Below are positions 22,325 to 34,749 of a DNA stretch of 64,000 bases, piece after piece. The stretch's first letter is position 1, and the number at the start of each line of letters is the position of its first letter. Source of the DNA: Xanthostigma xanthostigma (taxonomy: Eukaryota; Arthropoda; Insecta; Raphidioptera; Raphidiidae); contig OY754473.1 in NCBI GenBank assembly GCA_963575645.1, positions 5,642,001 to 5,706,000 on the forward strand. Reading direction: 5' to 3'. The notes under the pieces are model-generated. The model ran no database searches. It saw only the letters and a list, made by a program, of their open reading frames with translations, and had not been told where the DNA came from. The position numbers and the translations under genes are program-made.

Positions 22325-22758
22325 GCATTGGACCTAAAAAAATTCTCCCAAAATTTCAGCTTCCTAGATCAAACCTGGGACGGTTGAAAACGACGCTTTT
22401 ACTCAAACATGGGTAGCTGGGCGAAATTTTTGATAACAGCATTTTGTAGAGAATTGAATTTCAAACAAAAAAGGTCCTTAGTACTAAATCCGTGAAATCA
22501 TTATTTTCAAAGATTTGTTCGTTTAAACATTAAATCGGATTTCATTTAACTAATTAATGTTTAAACGAACATATCTTTGAAAATAATGAATTCACGGATT
22601 TAGTACTAAAGACCTTTTTTGTGGGAAATTTAATTCTCTACAAAAATGCTTTTATCAAAAATTTCGCCCAGCTACCTATGTTTGAGTAAAAGCGTCTTTA
22701 GAGCTGTCCTCAGGTTTGATCTAGGAAATTTTGGGAGAATTGTTTTTAGGTCCAATGC
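22325..22758. repeat. foldback with ~205-bp arms, family L
   Basis: Arms 22325-22533 and 22555-22758 are complementary with scattered differences, starting GCATTGGACCTAAAAA. The 20-base centre is nearly absent, so the whole element is almost one palindrome. Confidence 0.8.
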
Positions 22759-24154
22759 TAAACTATTAGCCAATAAGACCAGAATCATAAAAAAACACCC
22801 TAATAAACATATAATATGTATATCTTATGTGAGGTTGGAGAAATTATTGATTACTGTTAAAAATCTGCGCCTATGCTACCTGGATTTCTTTAAATGCATT
22901 TTTGCTAAACCTTTGTAAGTCCTTGAAAATACTAAATATCCTATTGCCATATCAATTTCGAGTTTAAGGCTTCCTTGTTTTCTCCAAAGAAGGATTTCCA
23001 TAATTTTACTGCAAATTACTTTGTACTGTTATTACTCCAATCTCTTTAATTGCATTTATTCGAGTTAAACAGTCATTAACAACGTTGTTTATTATCAAAT
23101 GCATGTCTCGTTTAGAGTTTTAACTAAAGTCTAAAATTTTAGAAGTCTGCAAAGAGATTACAGTAATACCACATTAAAGGAATTAAGATACTATATGGGA
23201 CATCCCTGATTCGAGTGAAATAAACAGTTAACTGAACATGAAATCAAAAATCTTGGGCACACCCCAAACGTTTGTTTAAGACAGATTTCGAACCGATCTG
23301 ATTTAAATTGAGTGAATTATAAGCAAAACACTTTTTTTTTATTTGCTCCCGTCTGGGAGCAAAATTCAAAAATCAGGCGGCGGTAGGATCAAATAAACCC
23401 CGAGACGAATCTAACATAAAAAGTTTTTGAAGTGAAAACTTCTTTAGCGGCGCTGTACACTTTTTTTGTAACGGGTAAAAAATGTTAAACTCGCGTCAGG
23501 AAAAGTAAGAACTGGGTGAGACTCTCTAATTGATAGTAATTGCCAGATACTTTTTATACAACGTTAGACATCTAGCGTTGAAATATCGTACATAAAAATG
23601 CTATCTATGATACAAACCATTTTATTTACAAGTGTTGTCAATAAATAAACAATGCTTCTAAATTCAAAAAATTAAGACGTTAATATTCAAGTTTTCACTT
23701 TAGCCGGCACTCCCGGAGTGCAACCCGTCTTTTTTTTTTAAATCGGCTAAGAAGTCTGGGCTGTATGCGTGACATACAGATCCAAAGCGAGCGTATTTAG
23801 GCGCCTTAGCTTATGCTATTCGCGCCTAAACGACTCGAGTCGATCCGTCAAGAATCGCGGCCTGTACAGCTCAGACGCACGTACAAACCAACCGACAACA
23901 ATATTTATTCTTTATATGGAATAGTACTTTTTCTTATCGAAAGACCGGAAAGCACAATTATTATAATATAGAGTTCACTTCCGCTAATGCGCGTAATTCC
24001 TGGAATAAAATGCTAATGGGACCTCTGTCTTTAATTCCATTTTTTGGCGATTAATTTAAAGATTTTTGGGTGCCGCGCGTTTTCAGAATTTGCATGTCTG
24101 TTTTATTTTAGAGAGAGACAGATTATAGACGCTAACCCGCTGAGGCCATCAGCT
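22759..24154. other. intron 3 noncoding, mostly unassigned
   Basis: No gene. Positions 23278-23325 match part of family D (AACCGATCTGATTTAAATTG). 23424-23460 has the GAAGT-TIR block. 23863-23885 matches a 16580 repeat. The rest looks single copy. Confidence 0.35.
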
Positions 24155-24384
24155 TCTATTTTATATTGTAGACAGGTAAAGTTTGTAAGTTTGGATGTAG
24201 GAGGTAATCTCCGAAACTACTCATCCGATTTGAAAAATGTTTTCACCAATATTCAGAACGGCTCTTCAGGATGGACATAGGCTATTATATTATCGCGTTA
24301 AAATAAAAGCGCTTTTCATGGATATTTTTGCAATGTAAGTCGTGGCAATTTACAAATTCGGGCAAAACCGAACCCGGCCGCTAG
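24155..24384 (+). mobile_element. short Helitron, family M copy 1
   Basis: Starts TCTATTTTATATTG, ends ACCCGGCCGCTAG before T. Shares GGATGTAGGAG and CTCCGAAACTACTCATCCGA with the reversed copy at 30794-31007. Confidence 0.6.
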
Positions 24385-25147
24385 TAATATACTATTTTAA
24401 AGCTCTAAACGAGCACAGCGCAACTTGTTTTATTAATGTTTTTACGAAATTAAAAAAAAGTTTTTTCCCAAAATTATTGTGCGCTGATCTGTCGCGGCTC
24501 GTTCAATTTTTTTTCTATAAAATTAGTAAAAAGTGAAAGGTGTATGTTTTGTTGCGTCCGCCATTGTGTAATAAATAAACGTAATTTACTGCAGCGATAC
24601 AATTACTGGGCTGTTTAACATAACTAAACCAACGACGTCTTTAAATATGTATGATATTCCTAAACGGGAACTATGAGAGCGTCAGACTTTTAAATAATCG
24701 GTGGCTCTCAACCTGTGCGTCGGTAGAAAAGATAAAATAATGCTGGATTGCAGAAAATCTTATTTGACAATGATCTTAGATTGTGATCAAACATATTTTT
24801 TGATAAACAAGACATTGTAGAATTTTAAATCGAAAAATAACTGATCGAATGTAACTTATTTGGTAAAAAACTCGAAAACGGTTGGTCGTACGAAAAAATG
24901 TTGTTAGACAAGAAGTGAATAGTATTAAATTCTCTACAAAAAAGATCTTATGATATTTTTCGTAAATGTAGCTGTTGAAAGCTCAAATTGAACGTAAACG
25001 AAAAAAACGCCTATCGAGTTGTTTCCCTACAAGTTTCTCTTTGTCTCCTAAGCGACTGTTAATAAACGTTCAGGAAATTACGGGGCAGACTTTCTCTACG
25101 CGGATTTTATTAATGTTTTTAAGGATTATTTGTTGAACCATGTCAAA
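24385..25147. other. intron 3 noncoding, nothing assigned
   Basis: AT-rich, no exon or repeat partner recognised. Confidence 0.35.
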
Positions 25148-25470
25148 CCTAGAGATGCGACTCGAGTAATATTTTGTGACTCGAGTCACTCGGGTTATTT
25201 TATTACTCGAGTTGAGGGTTTCGATTACTTTAGTTATAGCATTTTTAAATAGGTAGATACCTTTATTAAATACATAATATATAATAAATATGCAATAAAA
25301 TACTTTTCATTTATTTAATCAATTAAGAGAGAACAATAAAATTACTTCTTAAGATTAGGTATCTATTCTATTCATTCTATTAATTCTCTGAATCTACTCG
25401 ATGCGTCGAGTAACTCGAGTGCAAGCGGGCTCGAGTAAAATTTATTTTTACTCGAGTAACCGAGTTAGAC
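25148..25470. mobile_element. hAT-like MITE with ACTCGAG blocks
   Basis: TAGAGATGCGACTCGAGTAA at the left and ACTCGAGTAACCGAGTTAG at the right enclose an AT-rich core. ACTCGAG-type motifs recur six or more times near the ends. No clear target duplication. Confidence 0.45.
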
Positions 25471-26421
25471 ATGGCCACTATTCGAATACCACAAACTCAA
25501 ACATATTGTGATAGATATATTGTCTAGGGAATTGCCACTCAGACCTGTAAGGGCCCATTGTGCCTCTTAAACAGTCGTGGGCCCTCGTGATGGCCCTTCT
25601 TAATCCCTTGACCCAAATGGTTTCAGGCGCTTGCTTTGCTTACGTATTGTTATTTGTTAATCAAGATATATTGTCAACCGAATAGGTCATATGCATAAGA
25701 CTCCAAATTGGTTTAAATTTTTATTCCGAAATATATTTTAGATCCTGATCATAGTGTAATGGTTATTTTATTAATCTAATCACTGAAAGAAATACAAATA
25801 ATAAAAAAGAAATGTGGAAAATAAGCGCTATTTTCGAATTTTCAAAACGCATCGTGATGTCAGAGTATATATCAACAACAGTTTCCATGACGACGATGTC
25901 GTCTCACAGTAAGATTATGTCAGTATTTAGAGAAAACAACAAATAAACTTCATTTAGAACATTGATAATTTGACATAAAGGTTGACATGCATCGTATATC
26001 ATGACGTCACATAAGCCCGCGAACATTACCGATTGTTTAAACTGTCTATTTTTGAATGTGAAATTTAATATTTTTTTTCTTATGATAATATTACATTTTT
26101 AAATGATTATCAATTTTTTTCCGTATTATGATTGACTAAATAATCTATTAAAAATATAAAAAAAATTCATGCATATGACCTATTGTCCCAAACGTTTATA
26201 TAGAACGCAATCAATCCTTTCAAGTTTAGAACCACTGGTACTAACACCATTGCTCGGTACCATTTGAGAATTCACTATTAACATAATGTGTGGATCCCAT
26301 TGTGTCGTTACAATACTGGTTGAATGTGATTTGGTTCAGAATGGTTGCTTTCCCATAACCTTTCACATCTTAACCGTGTTTCGAGCGCTTCTAATGTTTT
26401 GACTAACTAATTTATAAATTA
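25471..26421. other. intron 3 noncoding, nothing assigned
   Basis: No exon-like frame and no shared repeat recognised over 950 bases. Confidence 0.35.
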
Positions 26422-26751
26422 CTGGCGGTCCCGCCCGGTTTCACCCGGGTGCAAAAGAACGAATGTGTGGGAGGGACATGAGTACGCACGTTCATCTTAG
26501 TTTAGCGAGATGAATGTTGTGTCCGAATTTCATGATGATCGGAGTTACCGTTCAAAAGTTTTTGTCGGACAAATTTTGAGTTGTATTTTGCTACATTTTT
26601 CATTGATGCTCCGCTCCTATTAGTTGTAGCGTGATATTATATAGCCTATAGCCTTCCCCGATAAATGGACTATCCAACAAAAAAAAATTTAATTCGAACC
26701 AGTTGCAGTAGTTCCTGAGATTAGCGCGTTCAACCAAACAAACAAACAAAA
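26422..26751 (-). mobile_element. Helitron family B copy, 5' end lost
   Basis: The reversed 3' hairpin is present (CTGG in place of CTAG at 26422). The copy stops at the AAACAAACAAACAAA tract. Confidence 0.7.
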
Positions 26752-27641
26752 GACTCGAAACAGTCGAGACCTGTGTAATGTTAGAGATTTGCGAGCAAAA
26801 CGTGTAACTAGCGTGGTATTTTTTTGACTATCCCTCTATAACATAGTTGGATTTCATGCAGTAGTAAAACGCCCTTTTTCACACTAGTGCCTAAAGTAAA
26901 ACAAACCTTTCCACAATAAGAATTTGAAAATCCAACGCAGTTTACCGATTAGAAGTGAACTTGCTCAAAATTCGACTGTCAAAAATCTTGAAAATTATGT
27001 GAAAATCAGCATTTTATTGGGAAAAAATACTGTATGTATCTCATGATTGGTGATATTATGGCTCATGTGACAGTTAAAACTCGCTGGCGCTCGTTTTTAA
27101 TGTAATGCCACATTCGCCATAATGTGTCATCACGCACTAGAAACATAACATAGGAACTGTTTTGTATCAACCCGTATAAAATAGCTGATTTCAGGCCTGT
27201 TGAGTGACCTATTACGCACTTGTGCGGTAAAGTAAAACAAAGTTGGTCGTGCTGCATCGATTCCGTAATAAATTACTGTTTGTCAGTTGTTTTTTTTATA
27301 GCAGGCACGCGCAAAAAAATATCATATTGTCTATAACTCGTGCGTAATGGTATGGCGGCTTGTGTGGCCGTTAAAACTCGCTAGCTCTCGTTTTAAACAT
27401 GATGTGGCAACCTATTACGACACTGTATATACGCAATTTACTGTCAAAACGTGAAGATCTATAAAAATCTATGAACAGTTGTGAATTCCTGAAAGTGTCC
27501 TGCGTGTAGAATTCTAATGAGGTAATAAATAAAATTGTCGACCAATTTATTTGAAGAGTTCTATTCAGACGTTATTCAAAGATTAGAAATTTGTAATATT
27601 TCGCGGCTGTCCAGGGCAATTTAGGAATCACTGATCTAGAC
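26752..27641. other. intron 3 noncoding, old repeats
   Basis: A GTTAAAACTCGCTGGCGCTCG block at 27074 recurs at 27370. Positions 27510-27560 resemble 12670-12690. No gene. Confidence 0.35.
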
Positions 27642-28811
27642 CAGGGGTGGGCAAACTGTTTTGGATTGACGATTATATGAAGAAAATGAACTCTTGTTGG
27701 AAAGAAGTATATTTTTATAATATAAACCGTTTTATAATAAACTAGCGGCCCTGTACGTGCTTCGCTACGTATAAAGTGAAATAATAAAACAATTTAATTG
27801 GAACATCTATCTATCTATTTTATTAATTGCTAGCTATTTTAAAATATACATGGGCGTATATGTGTGTATGTCGAGCACTCCGGCTGCGCCGTCGTGCTCG
27901 AAAAAGAATAGCGTAAAGTATTCGTGGATAACTGGTCTTTAAAACACTTGCTCTATTTCGAGGGTTCACTCCGGCTGCGCCGTCGTGCTCGAAAAAAAAG
28001 CATTTGTTTTAAACGATATTCAGTTTTTTTACATCCTCGATCTAGATATATGGTTCTTAAGTTCGTTGCGCCATCTATTGAATATTCACTCAATCCAGTC
28101 AACAGGTATCGCCATCTTATATGGTTGTATTATGACTGTCAAGGAATAGACAAATAATTTGCAATAAAATAATATTTCGACTATAAATTGAAATGTAAGC
28201 TATCCTATCTTATAAGTTGGGTCGAATTGCACACGGTGTGCAAATCAAATTTAAAATCGTTTCAGTAGTTTAGGAGTTCATCGCGCACAAACATGTGACA
28301 CGTAATTTTTATATATAAAGATTAATAAATAAAGCAATATTATATTCTGCACTGTAGCTAAATTATGACTGAATTCTCCAAATCTATATTTCTGTCAATT
28401 CCCAAAAATAGACGAGAAAAAAAATAGTGTTTGCAATGCCTTCTAATTACTTACGTAAGTAAATAGAGAACATTGCATAAAACTAATAATTAATTATTAA
28501 ACTAAAAAAATACGCAGTGTTCCAAAATACTGTAAATTATTTTTTTAACTACAAAACACAAACCTTTTGATTGTCGGGCCACATTGCGGATGAAAATTTG
28601 ACCGTGGGCCAAACAATTTCTTTTTCTAATTTTAAGTATAGTTTTTTTGAAACAACAATTTCAAGTTTTTAAACATTATTTACTATTTTTCTAAAATTCT
28701 TTTTATGCGCCAATTTATATTGGCAAACAGAAATATTTTTGCTTTTAATAATCATTTATTAAATGCTTTGCGGGCCGGATCGGCCCGCGGGCCGCCATTT
28801 GCCCAGATCTG
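27642..28811. mobile_element. non-autonomous hAT element hosting a Helitron
   Basis: Begins CAGGGGTGGGCAAACTG and ends CCATTTGCCCAGATCTG. It is flanked by ATCTAGAC (27634-27641) and ATCTGGAC (28812-28819), an 8-bp target duplication with one mismatch. A GGCCCGCGGGCCGCC block sits near the right end. The Helitron at 27742-28321 is inserted in it. No transposase frame survives. Confidence 0.7.
27742..28321 (-). mobile_element. non-autonomous Helitron, family A copy 2
   Basis: Reversed copy of 6858-7473: CTAGCGGCCCTGTACG at the left, ATATATAAAGA at the right. It lacks one copy of the 75-bp internal duplication. Confidence 0.75.
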
Positions 28812-28819
28812 ATCTGGAC

Positions 28820-29269
28820 CGTTCGCTCGTCAATCGGCATATTTTGGTGTTATCGATTGTTCTCGTAATTTTTATCTGCATAAATAATTTTCAAGTATTG
28901 TTGCTATGTTGCTTTACCATAATAATAATTATAAAGTAACTACCGTAAACAATGAATAAATTATTTTTGGTTATAAACTTGTAACTTACAGTATATCTAA
29001 TTGATTTTAACTTAACCTTGGGATTACAAATATAGGTAATTTATTATTAAATTATTCTGTAAGGTAGGTAATACATTTTCCGTCTATTTTCACTTTCCTT
29101 AATACCTGAACCCATAGTTAGGTATAGGTCCTTATTATGCTCTTCGTAGGAGTCAAAAATAAATGTTTAGCGGCGTTAGAATCCCCGGAAAAAGAATTTC
29201 GACATTAATGCGTATAGTCAGGGGTCATCCATAAATTATGTAATGCATTTTTGAAGTTTTTATACTATA
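28820..29269. other. intron 3 noncoding
   Basis: No gene. A GGGGTCATCCATAAATTATG MITE fragment lies at 29221. Confidence 0.35.
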
Positions 29270-29320
29270 CTAGCCGCTGCCCGCGGCTTCGCACGCGTTT
29301 GGTATGAAACGTGTCGCAAC

Positions 29321-30589
29321 TAGTGATGTGTCGGATATCCGTATCCGCGGATATCCGAGGGAGAAGAAGGATCCGTATCCGTTAGTTTTTGGCGGATATT
29401 TTACGGATCTTTTACCTTATTAATTTTCAATTCATAGATTAAATTTTGTATATACAGCGTGTCCCATTTTAATGTCCCACCCCGGATAACTTTTGTCAGT
29501 GACCTTGAATGAAAAATTGTTTGGTACAAAAGTTGTACAACTTGGAGGGGGACATTCGATGGCACTAATACTTTTGACCTTGGGTATAAGGTTCAAGGTC
29601 ATTCAAGGTCAACTTTGTTTTTTTTAATGGAACGTCCTATTTTTGACATCGGCAATCGATTGCGCGTGAAAAAATATGAGACTTTTGTCTGAAACTTTTT
29701 TCGAGAACGGGCAAATTTTCTCAATTAATTTAGCCTTCAAACTTGAAAATTTTTGAATTTTCAACTCGAGAATGGTGAGATTTTCTTCAAAAACAATAGG
29801 GCTTTTCATATTTGCATACCAAACATCCTCCCAAAATTTTGTTTCAATCCGTTCATCCGTTTGACCTGTATAGTGTTCACAGACTAACCGAATAACCGAC
29901 TAACAGACTAACAGACGCACAGAGTTTTGCCCGTTCTCGAAAAAAGTTTCAGACAAAAGTCTCATATTTTTTCACGCGCAATCGATTGCCGATGTCAAAA
30001 ATAGGACGTTCCATTAAAAAAAACAAAGTTGACCTTGAATGACCTTGAACCTTATACCCAAGGTCAAAAGTATTAGTGCCATCGAATGTCCCCCTCCAAG
30101 TTGTACAACTTTTGTACCAAACAATTTTTCATTCAAGGTCACTGACAAAAGTTATCCGGGGTGGGACATTAAAATGGGACACGCTGTATATATAGGTGAT
30201 TAGGTAATAATGAAAAACTGTTAAATTCTATTCAGATTATTTTTTATTTTTTAAAATCGTATTTGGCACCTTTATATTGCAAACATTTATCGTAGTGAGT
30301 ACCATACCAATAGTACATAACTCAAAGGTACTAAAAAACTATCTTTATAATGAGATATTGCACATCGATCTTTGGAAAGAGACAATCTGGTGTGAGAGTT
30401 AACTCTTAAAGAGGTCAATAACTGTTTCCCATAACAGATAAATAGTCTCTTTCCAAAGGTCGATATGCAATATTTACCGCCGCGTACTATAAGAAAGATA
30501 AGATCCGTATCCGCGGAACTTGAAACCAAATATGCGTATTCAGATCCGTATTCGCGGATATACATTTTTAACGATCCGGCACATCACTA
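29321..30589. mobile_element. hAT MITE with perfect 8-bp target duplication
   Basis: Begins TAGTGATGTGTCGGATATCC and ends CCGGCACATCACTA. Flanked by GTCGCAAC at 29313-29320 and 30590-30597. Without the palindrome nested at 29451-30190 the element is about 530 bp. It holds a further inverted pair (about 30353-30382 and 30443-30472). Confidence 0.85.
29451..30190. mobile_element. 740-bp palindromic element with perfect 265-bp arms
   Basis: Arms 29451-29715 and 29926-30190 appear identical as reverse complements across all 265 bases. The termini read TATACAGCGTGTCCCATTTT, suggesting TA target sites. The 210-base centre includes short ACTAACAG repeats. No transposase. Confidence 0.9.
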
Positions 30590-30793
30590 GTCGCAACAAC
30601 AATAGTGAAGCCGTATAGCTAGTTCTGCTTCACGGAGCGTATTACAGTCTTGCCTCACGGGACTATATGGTCCGCTCGACAGCGACGATAATGGTGGAAC
30701 CACCAAAATTTCATCGTAATCGGATGAATGATATATATAGGAACGCATAGGTTCCGAATAAGCGAACAGACAAACTTTTGTTTATGTTTGATA

Positions 30794-31007
30794 CTAGAGG
30801 CTTTGCCTGAATTTGTACATTGCCTCGGCTGACGTTGCCAAATTTATCTCCACGAAAAGCGTTTTTTCAACGCGATAATATATAGCCTATGTACATCCTG
30901 AAGGTCCATTCTAAATAATGGTGAAAAAAATTTGAAATCGGATGAGTAGTTTCGGAGATTATCTCCTACATCCAAATTTACAATTTTATAAATAATGTTA
31001 GTATAGA
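30794..31007 (-). mobile_element. short Helitron, family M copy 2
   Basis: CTAGAGGCTTTGCC at 30794 to TTAGTATAGA at 31007. 214 bp. Body matches 24155-24384 in reverse. Confidence 0.65.
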
Positions 31008-31902
31008 AAATACATGTATCTTATGTGAAATTATTTCTGCTATAGTTTTTCTGTCACATTTTTGTATGTGTCGACAAAATTATCTGCGAATATCGACAAT
31101 GGTTAAAGATTAGCGTTTATTTGTAGCGATGACCTTAGGTACGGAATTTGGTTCAGGAACAGACAAAAGACCAATATTTTTTCCCATGCTTGCTCTGTAT
31201 TTATATAGGGGAATTATGTCTGCAAATTTTGTGAAGTTTACGTAAAAAGTGTTTTATCCCACGCGCATAAATACTAAATTCTTACATTGTCTCTTTTAGA
31301 TTCGTGTGGACCGACATTTATAATTGCGTAATTTATTAGTTCACACATTTTCTCTTTGTGAGTTTTCCGACATAGGCGGGGTCTTTTTTAATAGCAACGA
31401 AATCTAAAATATGAAAGTTTTGTCAATTACGGGAAATATTTAATTTTTTGTCCGTGGGATCGAAAACGAGACTGGTCGACCATTATGACGTTCTGCGGCA
31501 CGATGTGCTATTATAGTAGTCATAGCAGCTAACTGATAAGTGATAAGTCAAATTATATATAGTAAGTCATGAATTTAATAAGTATTTAGATATGTCAAAA
31601 ACTTCAAAATTTTAACTTTATTTAAGTGATAATTCTCTATTCCCTTCATGGCTCGCTATGTTATTAGTTATTACAAATGTGACACTTGTGCCGCGTGACG
31701 TCACCAGTGCCGAGAATTGTCAAACTTTAATTTTGTAATATTTTGGACTATGATTAAAAATGAATACTATGGAAAACTTCCTAATTAACAACCACTAAAA
31801 GTTTTTCCTACACTATCTCCTTCCATTTTTTTTTTGTTTTTTAAAACTTACCGGATGCTCTGTGACGATTTAGTTCTTATTTTATCAACACTTGAAGCCG
31901 TG
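31008..31902. other. intron 3 noncoding, nothing assigned
   Basis: No exon-like frame or recognised repeat in about 900 bases. Confidence 0.35.
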
Positions 31903-31910
31903 GGCTAGAA

Positions 31911-33095
31911 CAGTGATGTCAAAGATACGGCCCGCGGGCCGCAACCTGTCCTCAAGCCATTTCAATACGGTCCGCGACCAGAATGTATCCAGTGAGGATT
32001 TTAGACACTTGACATCAATGAGCTTATCAAAAAAACTTTTTAACAAAAAAATTAAACCGCCGAAAAACTGAAAAGCAAAAAATAATAAATCTTTTTATTT
32101 AACTAAGTAGTTGAACGTACGTGACAGTCTAGTATATCTAAGTAATTTTGAGTCGGCGTCAAACAATCAATGAACAAAGATCACTAAAAGAAATAACCAA
32201 ATCAAATTAGAGAACTCTCGTGAACTCTCAGAGATTTCCGGCGAAGGATTGTTGACGCCGACTCAAAATTACTTAGATATACTAGACTGTCACGTACGTT
32301 CAACTACTTAGTTAAATAAAAAGATTTATTATTTTTTGCTTTTCAGTTTTTCGGCGGTTTAATTTTTTTGTTAAAAAGTTTTTATTTTATAATTTTTTGT
32401 GGCTATATAATTTATAATTGTAATACACAAAGCATGAAAATCTGTGAGTGAACTATAAATCACCCCTATTTTCCCACCCTTAGGGTAGGAGTTTTTTTTC
32501 CAAATTTATATGAGACGAGCCTCGAGGTATACCCTATCCAATAAAAAAATAATTATCAAAATTGGACCACTCTGTAAAAAGTTATGTGTGGTCATACATT
32601 ACAATCAGTGAGTGAACAATCAATCATCCCCTGTTTTCCTACCCTTAGGGTTGGAATTTTTTTACCAAATTTATATGGGACCAACTTCGGGGTATACCCT
32701 TTCAAACAAAAAAATAATTATCAAAATCGGACTACTCTGTAAAAAGTTATGCGTGGTCATACATAAATCAAAAAAAAAAAAAAAATAAAAAAAAAAAATA
32801 TACGCGTCGAATTGAGAACCTCCTCCGTTTTTGTTTTTCGTCGGTTAAAAACAAGAGACCTCAGGTGTCTGGATCCTCAAGCTCAAGATAATTTACCCTT
32901 TTTTATTACCTTTATATGAAAATTGATTTAAACTAAATAAAGATTTCAATCTAGTATGCATTTTAGTTTTTAGGCGCGACCCAAGCAATTGCTGGAAGCG
33001 CCTATATGTACTCATTTTTTAGTTTAGAGTCTGGCCCGCTAACACACCTTAAATCTTATAAATGGCCCTTTAGAAAAATCAGTCTGACATCCCTG
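31911..33095. mobile_element. hAT element, family E copy 1, hosting a foldback element
   Basis: CAGTGATGTCAAAGATACGG at the left and CAGTCTGACATCCCTG at the right, with a perfect 8-bp duplication GGCTAGAA (31903-31910 and 33096-33103). Contains a GGCCCGCGGGCCGC block. The nested element at 32027-32845 is absent from the sister at 47260-47557. Confidence 0.85.
32027..32845 (-). mobile_element. composite minisatellite plus foldback element, copy 2
   Basis: Reverse orientation of 4788-5869. Foldback arms about 32030-32160 and 32248-32382, two 165-bp units at 32433-32762, then the end complementary to AACCGACGAAAAAC. It keeps a longer outer end (TTTTTTTGTTAAAAAG) than copy 1. No clean target duplication. 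Confidence 0.7.
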
Positions 33096-33103
33096 GGCTA
33101 GAA

Positions 33104-34036
33104 GATCTACGCGCGTCTATCTCAAAATGTCACATAATGTTCGTGAGCAGCTATTTACCCACCCCTATATATTAGTGCTCGCGGGCCGATATTTACCCAT
33201 CCTTGCGCTTACTCAGTACAGCTTCTAAGCGTTTGTTTTTTTTTTATTTGATGAGAACGCCTCATCTATGTTCACATAATAAATTCTAGCTTCAAGTATC
33301 CAAGTTCTTTTTTTTTCAAGGGCCTATCAAGGTATCAACAAAATTTAAAAGATGCATGTTGTTATTGTAGAAGAAAACAACACTTTAGTTACTTGGCCAA
33401 CATTTTTTAAAAGGTTGCACATTTTGAAAACAATATGCCTATCTGATTAGCATAATATAACATAGACATTTTTTGAAAAAACGTTTTGTTTTTGGGTTCA
33501 GCTTGTAAAATGTGCAAAATCACCAAAAACTTAAAATCGACCTTTTATACACGTTGACAAGATTTTTCGATACTATGCGCTGATAACCTTGAATGTTGAG
33601 CGTCTATATAATTTACAATCTTTCTTTCTCTCTGTATATTCGATGTCAATATCGCTCGAAACTTGTTGAGCGTCTATAATTTACAATAGAAGATCGGTAA
33701 CGTACAATTTTTTTTGCGTATCGGTTGTTTTTTTTTTACTAGTATTAGAAGGGTCCGCCGTGGTTTTTTTGTACGGACGAAACCACGCCCTGACCTTTTC
33801 AAGTTTTTTTATACGACTACAATAAATTAATTTAAATTTTTAAAATCCGGTTTTTTGTGTCGTTGATGTAAGTATTTTTTTAATCAAAAATCATTTTGTT
33901 TATCTTGTATATAGCTAAAAATATGTCCTAGGTACTTTTTAACGACGACGTAAACATTTTTGTGGCTCTAAAAAATTAACGACGGCGCGTTATAATTAAT
34001 TTTTGAGTTTGATAATTTCGATTGTGTTTTCAAAAA
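33104..34036. other. intron 3 noncoding
   Basis: GTTGAGCGTCTATA...ATTTACAAT is present twice (33596 and 33665). T-rich runs occur. No gene. Confidence 0.35.
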
Positions 34037-34040
34037 TTAA

Positions 34041-34745
34041 GGAGGTTGATGCGTTATAGTCCCAATCAAAAGTAAGTCGAATTCTAAATGGGAACTTTTC
34101 CATAATAATTTTTACAAAAGGTTATAAATCGATGATACCAATAAATTATTCTCATAAAGGCATAAATAAATTTTTTTTTTATATTAATTAATTATTTCAG
34201 TATTTTACTTAATGGACTAACTTTTCAATTTTTTTGTACAAAGTTAGGTTAGAAAAAACAAACTTATGTAAATATCTGTCTTACATATTTTTTGCAGTAA
34301 ATAATTAAAAAAAGAAATTAGAAGTAATAAAAATTAAAATTAAATCATTAAAAAGTTGAAAATTCAACTAAAATTGTTAAAATTGTCAAGAATAAAAGTC
34401 CATAATCGAAAAGTGCTAAGGTTTAATAATTTTTTTTATTGATTAAAAGTCTCCTAATTAAATTGGAAAAATTAGAATATGCGTAAGACATCGATGCTTT
34501 AGATAGTTAGTTTTCGAAACTGCTGACATTATTTGGTTATTTGCAAAAAATTAAAATGTATCGTTTGCATGCTATAGGTGACATATTTTCCATAAGACTA
34601 CATGTAAATTTTTTTTTTAATTTTTAACTTTATAAATCTCCTAATGATTTTGGATTTTTTACAGAAACTTTTGTCATAAAAAAATCCACAAAAAAAACTT
34701 TATTTTAGATTTTTTTCATTATCTTCATAAAACGGCTCAACCTCC
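34041..34745 (+). mobile_element. TTAA-flanked element, family K copy 2
   Basis: Begins GGAGGTTGATGCG, ends GGCTCAACCTCC, flanked by TTAA at 34037-34040 and 34746-34749. Collinear with 20613-21289. Confidence 0.7.
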
Positions 34746-34749
34746 TTAA

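Larger units (their letters stand above)
29270..30793 (-). mobile_element. Helitron remnant interrupted by hAT
   Basis: Reversed Helitron 3' end CTAGCCGCTGCCCGCGGCTTCGC at 29270, with a self-complementary CCGCTGCCCGCGG. It continues after the hAT insertion at 30598 with typical Helitron body (AATTTCATCGTAATCGGATG). The 5' end is not identified. Confidence 0.55.
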
